Notes under the pieces: model-generated
The model's database searches: none
What the model was told of the DNA's origin: nothing
Seen by the model: the letters and a program-made list of their open reading frames with translations, nothing else
Shown here: piece by piece, positions 59,779 through 64,000 of the stretch
Numbering within the stretch: position 1 is the first letter of the stretch
How the letters are laid out: every line of letters begins with the position of its first letter
Source: Paenibacillus silvestris
GTDB lineage: Bacteria > Bacillota > Bacilli > Paenibacillales > NBRC-103111
Reading direction: 5' to 3'
Length of the DNA stretch: 64,000 nt
Assembly (NCBI RefSeq): GCF_009882985.1
Contig: NZ_WTUZ01000022.1
Coordinates: forward strand, 471,065-535,064
Position numbers and translations under genes: made by a program

Positions 59779-59807
59779 TTGTCATTTTATTGACCAGATG
59801 TTAAAAT
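59779..59807 (+). promoter_or_regulatory. sigma-A promoter of amino-acid ABC operon
   Basis: TTGTCA (59779-59784), 17 bases, TAAAAT (59802-59807), 37 bases from the ATG. Confidence 0.65.
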
Positions 59808-59843
59808 ATGATTCGTTCCATACATAGCACGGGGGGAATCTTA

Positions 59844-60635
59844 ATGAAAAAAATATCTTTTTTAGTTTTAACAGCAGCTCTAGTTATCGGATTAACAGGT
59901 TGTGGAGCAGCTAAAGATAGCGGCGGCACGAAGATCAAGTTTGCGACAGATGCTGCTTATGCGCCAATGGAATATATGGACAAAGACAAGATGACCGGTT
60001 TTGACATCGATTTTCTTGCAGAAGTGATGAAGGAAGCAGGACTTTCCTACGATGTAACGAATACAGGTTGGGACACAATGCTTACAAGTGTTAAACAAGG
60101 TAAAGAGTATCAAGCCGGTATTTCCAGCGTTTCGATTACAGATGAGCGTAAACAATCTTATGATTACTCCATCCCGTACTTCGAATCAACCAACATGATT
60201 CTGGTCAAAGAAGGCAGTCCAATCAAAAGCGCGACAGACCTGAAAGACAAGAAGGTTGCCGTTCAAATTTCTACGACAGCTGATACGCTTATGAGCAAAA
60301 TCCTAGGCGAGAAGAACCCATCCTTGAAACGTCTTGATAACAACACGCTTGCACTGTTGGAACTTGAAAATAACGGTGTAGACGCAGTTGTAGCGGATAT
60401 TGCAATCGTTCGTGAATATGTGAAAAATAATCCGAACAAAAAATTCGTTACCATTTCTGATACGAAAAACTTTGAGTCCGAATACTACGGTATTCTGCTT
60501 CCTAAAGGCAGCGAGCTTAAAGCGAAACTTGACCCAGCAATCAAAAAAGTGATTGAAAATGGGGCTTATGCAAAAGTGTACAAAAAATGGTTCGGTCAAG
60601 AGCCAGATACGAAAAAGTTGCTTGAACAAAAATAA
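59844..60635 (+). CDS. polar amino-acid ABC transporter substrate-binding lipoprotein
   Basis: 263 residues; signal peptide KKISFLVLTAALVIGLTGC (lipobox LTGC), then family-3 binding fold: IKFATDAAYAPMEYMDKDKMTGFDIDFLAEV, GWDTMLTSVKQGKEYQAGISSVSITDERKQ. ATG 59844 with GGGGGGAAT. Binds an amino acid such as glutamine, cystine or arginine; which one is not clear. First gene of a three-gene importer. Confidence 0.93.
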   Translation: MKKISFLVLTAALVIGLTGCGAAKDSGGTKIKFATDAAYAPMEYMDKDKMTGFDIDFLAEVMKEAGLSYDVTNTGWDTMLTSVKQGKEYQAGISSVSITDERKQSYDYSIPYFESTNMILVKEGSPIKSATDLKDKKVAVQISTTADTLMSKILGEKNPSLKRLDNNTLALLELENNGVDAVVADIAIVREYVKNNPNKKFVTISDTKNFESEYYGILLPKGSELKAKLDPAIKKVIENGAYAKVYKKWFGQEPDTKKLLEQK

Positions 60636-60641
60636 AAAAAG

Positions 60642-60681
60642 AGCAGCATGCGTGACTCAACCCTACGCATGCTGTTGTTCT
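60642..60681 (+). terminator. weak terminator/attenuator within operon
   Basis: AGCAGCATGCGT pairs with ACGCATGCTGTTGTT. It reduces transcription after the highly expressed binding protein, a common feature of such operons. Confidence 0.6.
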
Positions 60682-60717
60682 GTTATCGGTATAATAAGGT
60701 AAGAAAGGAAGTGTGGA

Positions 60718-61365
60718 ATGGAGTTTCGTTTTGACATTATTATTGAATATATACCGCTTTTATTAAAAGGTACGCTTTTGACCATTGGGATATCCATTTT
60801 GTCCATCTGTTTGGGTTCCGTGCTGGGACTGGCTGTGGGATTAGGCAAAATGTCTCGCAGAGGGTATCTAAGATGGCCAACTAGCATATATGTGAACTTC
60901 TTCCGCGGCACACCGCTGTTGGTACAAATTTTGCTCGTGCATTACGGGGTCGTTCCTTTATTTCTTGGGACAACTAATGCCATCATTGCTTCTATTGTTG
61001 CTTTATCTTTGAACTCTGCAGGGTACATGGCCGAAATCTTCAGGGCAGGTATTCAGTCCATCGATAAAGGCCAAACGGAAGCCGCATATTCCCTAGGGAT
61101 GACACATTATCAAACGATGAAAAAGGTCATTTTGCCGCAAGCGATTAAGCGGATGATTCCTCCATTTGGGAATGAGTTTATCGTGTTGATTAAGGATTCA
61201 TCGCTGTTTGCGGTTATCGCCGCGCCAGAATTGATGTATTGGTCTAATGCGATGCGCAGCCAGTATTTCGCTGTATGGGAGCCGTATTTGACGGCAGCAT
61301 TCATTTATTTCATCCTCACTTATTCTCTAAGCAAGCTGCTTAGCTATGTGGAAAGGAGAGTGTAG
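60718..61365 (+). CDS. amino-acid ABC transporter permease
   Basis: 215-residue HisM/GlnP-type permease, about five spans; YVNFFRGTPLLVQILLVHYGV and EAAYSLGMTHYQTMKKVILPQAIKRMIPPFGNEFI (EAA loop) typical. AAAGGAAG site before ATG. Overlaps the region of the ATPase start by a few bases. Confidence 0.94.
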   Translation: MEFRFDIIIEYIPLLLKGTLLTIGISILSICLGSVLGLAVGLGKMSRRGYLRWPTSIYVNFFRGTPLLVQILLVHYGVVPLFLGTTNAIIASIVALSLNSAGYMAEIFRAGIQSIDKGQTEAAYSLGMTHYQTMKKVILPQAIKRMIPPFGNEFIVLIKDSSLFAVIAAPELMYWSNAMRSQYFAVWEPYLTAAFIYFILTYSLSKLLSYVERRV

Positions 61366-61369
61366 AGAT

Positions 61370-62101
61370 ATGACCGCGATGATTGAGGTTAGAAATCTTA
61401 AAAAAGCATTCGGCAGTAACGTCGTTTTGCGGGATATTTCCGCAGATATTCAGCACCAAGAGGTCTTGGTTGTGATTGGTCCTTCCGGATCGGGGAAATC
61501 GACATTTCTACGTTGTCTGAACCTTTTGGAGCAGCCTAATGGCGGTTCCATCAAGATTGAGGGCAAGGATATTATGGACCCGACGAATAAAATCAATGAG
61601 ATCCGCATGGAGCTTGGCATGGTGTTCCAGCGTTTTCATTTGTTCCCGCATATGAAGGTTATTGATAATATTATGCTGGCGCCGATTCAGGTGCGTAAAT
61701 GGTCAGAGGAGAAAGCGCGCAAAAAAGCGTTGGAGCTCCTAGCGAAAGTGGGTCTCTCGGATAAAGCTGATGCGTTTCCAGATTCGCTCTCCGGAGGTCA
61801 AGCGCAGCGTGTAGCGATTGCTCGCGCACTTGCGATGGAGCCGAAGATTATGCTGTTCGATGAGCCGACATCCGCTTTGGATCCCGAAATGGTCGGTGAG
61901 GTGCTGGCCGTTATGAAGCAGCTGGCTAAGGAAGGGATGACGATGGTTGTCGTTACCCATGAAATGGGCTTCGCTCGCGAGGTTGGCGACCGCGTTATGT
62001 TTATGGAGCAAGGCGTTATTGTGGAAGAAGGCAAGCCTACGCAAATCTTCGAGAACCCGCAGCAAGAGCGGACCAAGTCCTTTTTGTCCAAGGTGCTTTA
62101 G
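61370..62101 (+). CDS. amino-acid ABC transporter ATP-binding protein (GlnQ-like)
   Basis: 243 residues; Walker A GPSGSGKST, Q-loop MVFQRFHLFPH, signature LSGGQAQR, Walker B IMLFDEPTSALDPE and VVTHEMGFAREV, all as in polar amino-acid importers. ATG 61370, 9 bases after AAAGGAGAG; ATG 61379 is an alternative. Completes the importer. Confidence 0.94.
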   Translation: MTAMIEVRNLKKAFGSNVVLRDISADIQHQEVLVVIGPSGSGKSTFLRCLNLLEQPNGGSIKIEGKDIMDPTNKINEIRMELGMVFQRFHLFPHMKVIDNIMLAPIQVRKWSEEKARKKALELLAKVGLSDKADAFPDSLSGGQAQRVAIARALAMEPKIMLFDEPTSALDPEMVGEVLAVMKQLAKEGMTMVVVTHEMGFAREVGDRVMFMEQGVIVEEGKPTQIFENPQQERTKSFLSKVL

Positions 62102-62232
62102 TACGGTGAATGAGTGAATGAATAAGAATAGCAAGGGGCTATTTCATTGAGTCAGAAATGACGTGATGGGTGGCCTCTTTTTTCGTGAAGCTAGGGTGAT
62201 CTAGTCCGGAGCGAGCGAGTGGCGAAGAAATA

Positions 62233-62414
62233 GGGGAACTACAGTCCCTTATTATGTGTATATCAGAACATATAGCCAGTTCGAGGGAACTATGATCCGC
62301 TAATTGAACGAAATGCTGTTGAAAAGTAAGATTTTAAGAGAAATAAGCGCCTGTAGTTCCCAATCATCCCCCAAATAGCTTATCTAGTCCAAAATAGAGC
62401 CCTGTAGTTCCCCA
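62233..62414. repeat. GGGAACTACAG-type inverted-repeat element
   Basis: The 449-base gap 62102-62550 contains GGGGAACTACAG (62233), GGGAACTATGATCCGC (about 62285), CGCCTGTAGTTCCC (about 62349) and CCCTGTAGTTCCCC (to 62414), the same family as at 25 kb and 40.7 kb. No gene is seen; a GGTAAAAGATAGATTTATAAT before 62520 may be the kinase promoter. Confidence 0.8.
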
Positions 62415-62550
62415 CTTCCGCAATTACATGATCGTATCGTATTCGTTTTCACATCGGCCGTGAACAACAGCCTCTCTGATATGTCTATCTTTTTGGTAAA
62501 AGATAGATTTATAATGAAATAACTATCAACGGCAACATGAAGGGTGACGT

Positions 62551-64000
62551 ATGCGATCGCTGCTCAGACACGTGTTTAATCGCTTTCAATTCCGTGTGCT
62601 TCTCTATATGCTCCTGGTTATTTCACTTCCATTAGTCTTGGCCATGTATTTATTTCAGGGGCAATTTTCTGCCTATAGCAAGAAGGAGTTGACCCTTTCT
62701 GTAGATCAAAAGCACGATCAAGTAATCGCTTCCATCTATCAGGGGCTGCGCAACGCTTCAGATATTACCCACAGGGTGACGGAGGATTATGGCGTATTAA
62801 CTTTTGTCAAAATGAAAGAGGCCGCTTCCCGAGAAGGAAAAGAATTGAATGACTATACGAACAGTCTGCTGTCCGATCAAATGCTTCAGAACCGTTATCT
62901 AGAACAGGTATGTTTGACTTTGCAATCATCGAATCGAACGCTATGTGCTCAGAGTGCAGAGGCGCCGGGGATGCTGGATACACGCATCAGAAGTGCTGAG
63001 AAACGGTTTGAACCATTAATAGCTGAGTATAGCAAACTTGATGCGTATCTGCTGACCTATACGGAATCGATCAAGGACAAGTCAAGCTTACAGGAGCTTG
63101 GAAGGGTAACGTTATGGGTCAATATGAACAAGTTGATGAAGGAATTATCGGTTAAAAACAACTTTCAGGCGTATGTTCTTATGGACCAGAATAATAAAGT
63201 GGTCTATCGCAATGGCTTATACACGGGCGAAGAATTGAAGAGCGCAGGACGCGCTACTGACTATTTGCGCACAGATGATTCATTCATTCACTCTGCGAAA
63301 CACGTAGATATGATAGGGGGCGTCCAGTGGACGTCTTATTATGAAACAGCGATTCCATCATTTATTTCAGCATTTCCCTATTATCGCGCTTGGCTGATCG
63401 CTTTTGTAGCTCTGGTTGTTATGCTCAGTGCAGGCAGCGCACTCCTGTTCATGACTTATGTAACGAGGCCCCTCGATGTACTCAAAGCTTTGATGAACCG
63501 AGCAGAGCTTGGCGATTTGAGAGCGTACTGGACATCCAAAACCTCCACCGAGTGGGGGCAATTAGGTCAAAGCTATAATCAAATGTTGAATCGGCTAGAA
63601 GATCTTATTAAGCAGGTAAAAAGAGAGGAATCGCTGAAAAAGGAAGCGGAAATGGAAGCACTCCATTATCAGCTGAACCCGCATTTTCTCTACAATACAT
63701 TAAATACGATAAAATGGGTGGCCAAAATACATAAAACACCTCAGATATCAGAGGTTGTAAGTGCATTGGTTCGTCTGCTGCAAGCGAGTTTAGGCAAGAA
63801 GGGCGAGTTTATTACGCTGCGTGAAGAAATAGGGCTGATCCGAGACTACATGGAGATTCAGAAGTTTCGCTATGGGGATCGCATTCAGGTTGTCTCTCAA
63901 GCGGATGAACTAACATTGGGCTGTTTGGTTCCAAGGATGTTCCTGCAGCCGCTTGTGGAGAATGCGATTATTCATGGGATCGAGCCGGCCAAACGGGAAG
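62551..64000 (+). CDS. YesM-type sensor histidine kinase (partial)
   Basis: The first 483 codons of a kinase cut by the window end. ATG 62551 follows AAGGGTGAC. Span 1 at about 15-35, an outside sensor, span 2 at about 280-300 (WLIAFVALVVMLSAGSALLFM), HAMP-like region, then the His_kinase motif HYQLNPHFLYNTLNTIKW (H378) and an N box FLQPLVENAIIHG. Usually paired with an AraC-type response regulator (YesN) downstream and controlling sugar uptake. The frame has no stop to the end. Confidence 0.9.
   Translation, partial: MRSLLRHVFNRFQFRVLLYMLLVISLPLVLAMYLFQGQFSAYSKKELTLSVDQKHDQVIASIYQGLRNASDITHRVTEDYGVLTFVKMKEAASREGKELNDYTNSLLSDQMLQNRYLEQVCLTLQSSNRTLCAQSAEAPGMLDTRIRSAEKRFEPLIAEYSKLDAYLLTYTESIKDKSSLQELGRVTLWVNMNKLMKELSVKNNFQAYVLMDQNNKVVYRNGLYTGEELKSAGRATDYLRTDDSFIHSAKHVDMIGGVQWTSYYETAIPSFISAFPYYRAWLIAFVALVVMLSAGSALLFMTYVTRPLDVLKALMNRAELGDLRAYWTSKTSTEWGQLGQSYNQMLNRLEDLIKQVKREESLKKEAEMEALHYQLNPHFLYNTLNTIKWVAKIHKTPQISEVVSALVRLLQASLGKKGEFITLREEIGLIRDYMEIQKFRYGDRIQVVSQADELTLGCLVPRMFLQPLVENAIIHGIEPAKRE

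Overview
The window looks like chromosome of a spore-forming, low-to-mid GC Firmicute, most likely Paenibacillus or a close relative. Pointers are the spoVR/yhbH sporulation pair, very large membrane-anchored AraC-type regulators next to LplB/LplC/lipoprotein ABC sugar importers, YesM-type kinases, GH95 fucosidase-type enzymes, strong Shine-Dalgarno sequences, cre-like sites, and many palindromic non-coding repeats between operons. I saw no tRNA, rRNA, phage, transposase or CRISPR array.

Layout. 0-2 kb: spoVR (cut by the window edge) and yhbH. 2.2-2.7 kb: an antitoxin-like gene followed by a truncated toxin remnant. 2.7-6.7 kb: a Fur-box controlled iron-siderophore operon (two FecCD permeases, ATPase, FhuF-like reductase). 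7-13.2 kb: divergent organosulfur cluster (two NtaA/DmoA-type flavin monooxygenases and a binding protein on the minus strand; SsuB- and SsuC-like genes on the plus strand). 13.6-24.8 kb: glycan-use locus (AraC regulator, GH95, two permeases, lipoprotein, GH95-like enzyme). 24.9-25.6 kb: two tandem copies of a ~380-bp non-coding repeat. 25.8-27.7 kb: two aldo/keto reductases. 27.8-31.7 kb: complete ssuADCB operon. 31.8-40.7 kb: an RNA-repair island. 41-44.7 kb: YhaM-type exoribonuclease, Lrp/AsnC regulator, sensor kinase. 44.8-46.2 kb: NHLP-type RiPP precursor next to a class I isoprenoid synthase. 46.5-52.3 kb: a second LplB/LplC/lipoprotein importer with AraC regulator. 52.4-59.6 kb: OhrR, small proteins, AEC transporter, GGDEF/EAL protein, YbaK-like deacylase, YunC-like protein. 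59.8-62.1 kb: polar amino-acid importer. 62.5 kb to the end: YesM-type kinase, cut by the window edge.

The most unusual part is the RNA-repair island. Two WYL-domain regulators are transcribed away from rtcB-1. Downstream come a tiny gene with its own promoter and terminator, a COG3541-type nucleotidyltransferase, a second rtcB, an AAA+ ATPase with an unfamiliar N-terminal half, a Tpt1/KptA RNA 2'-phosphotransferase and an E. coli-like TatD nuclease, mostly with overlaps or gaps under 30 nt. Together they would handle broken RNA ends: joining (RtcB x2), end modification (nucleotidyltransferase, Tpt1) and trimming (TatD), with WYL proteins as likely sensors.

Other points: 5' leaders of the two sulfonate operons share a small hairpin with compensatory changes placed just before an intrinsic terminator (riboswitch-like); a flavin monooxygenase has lost a repetitive C-terminal tail by a stop codon plus frameshift; and several families of inverted-repeat elements fill most of the longer gaps between operons.
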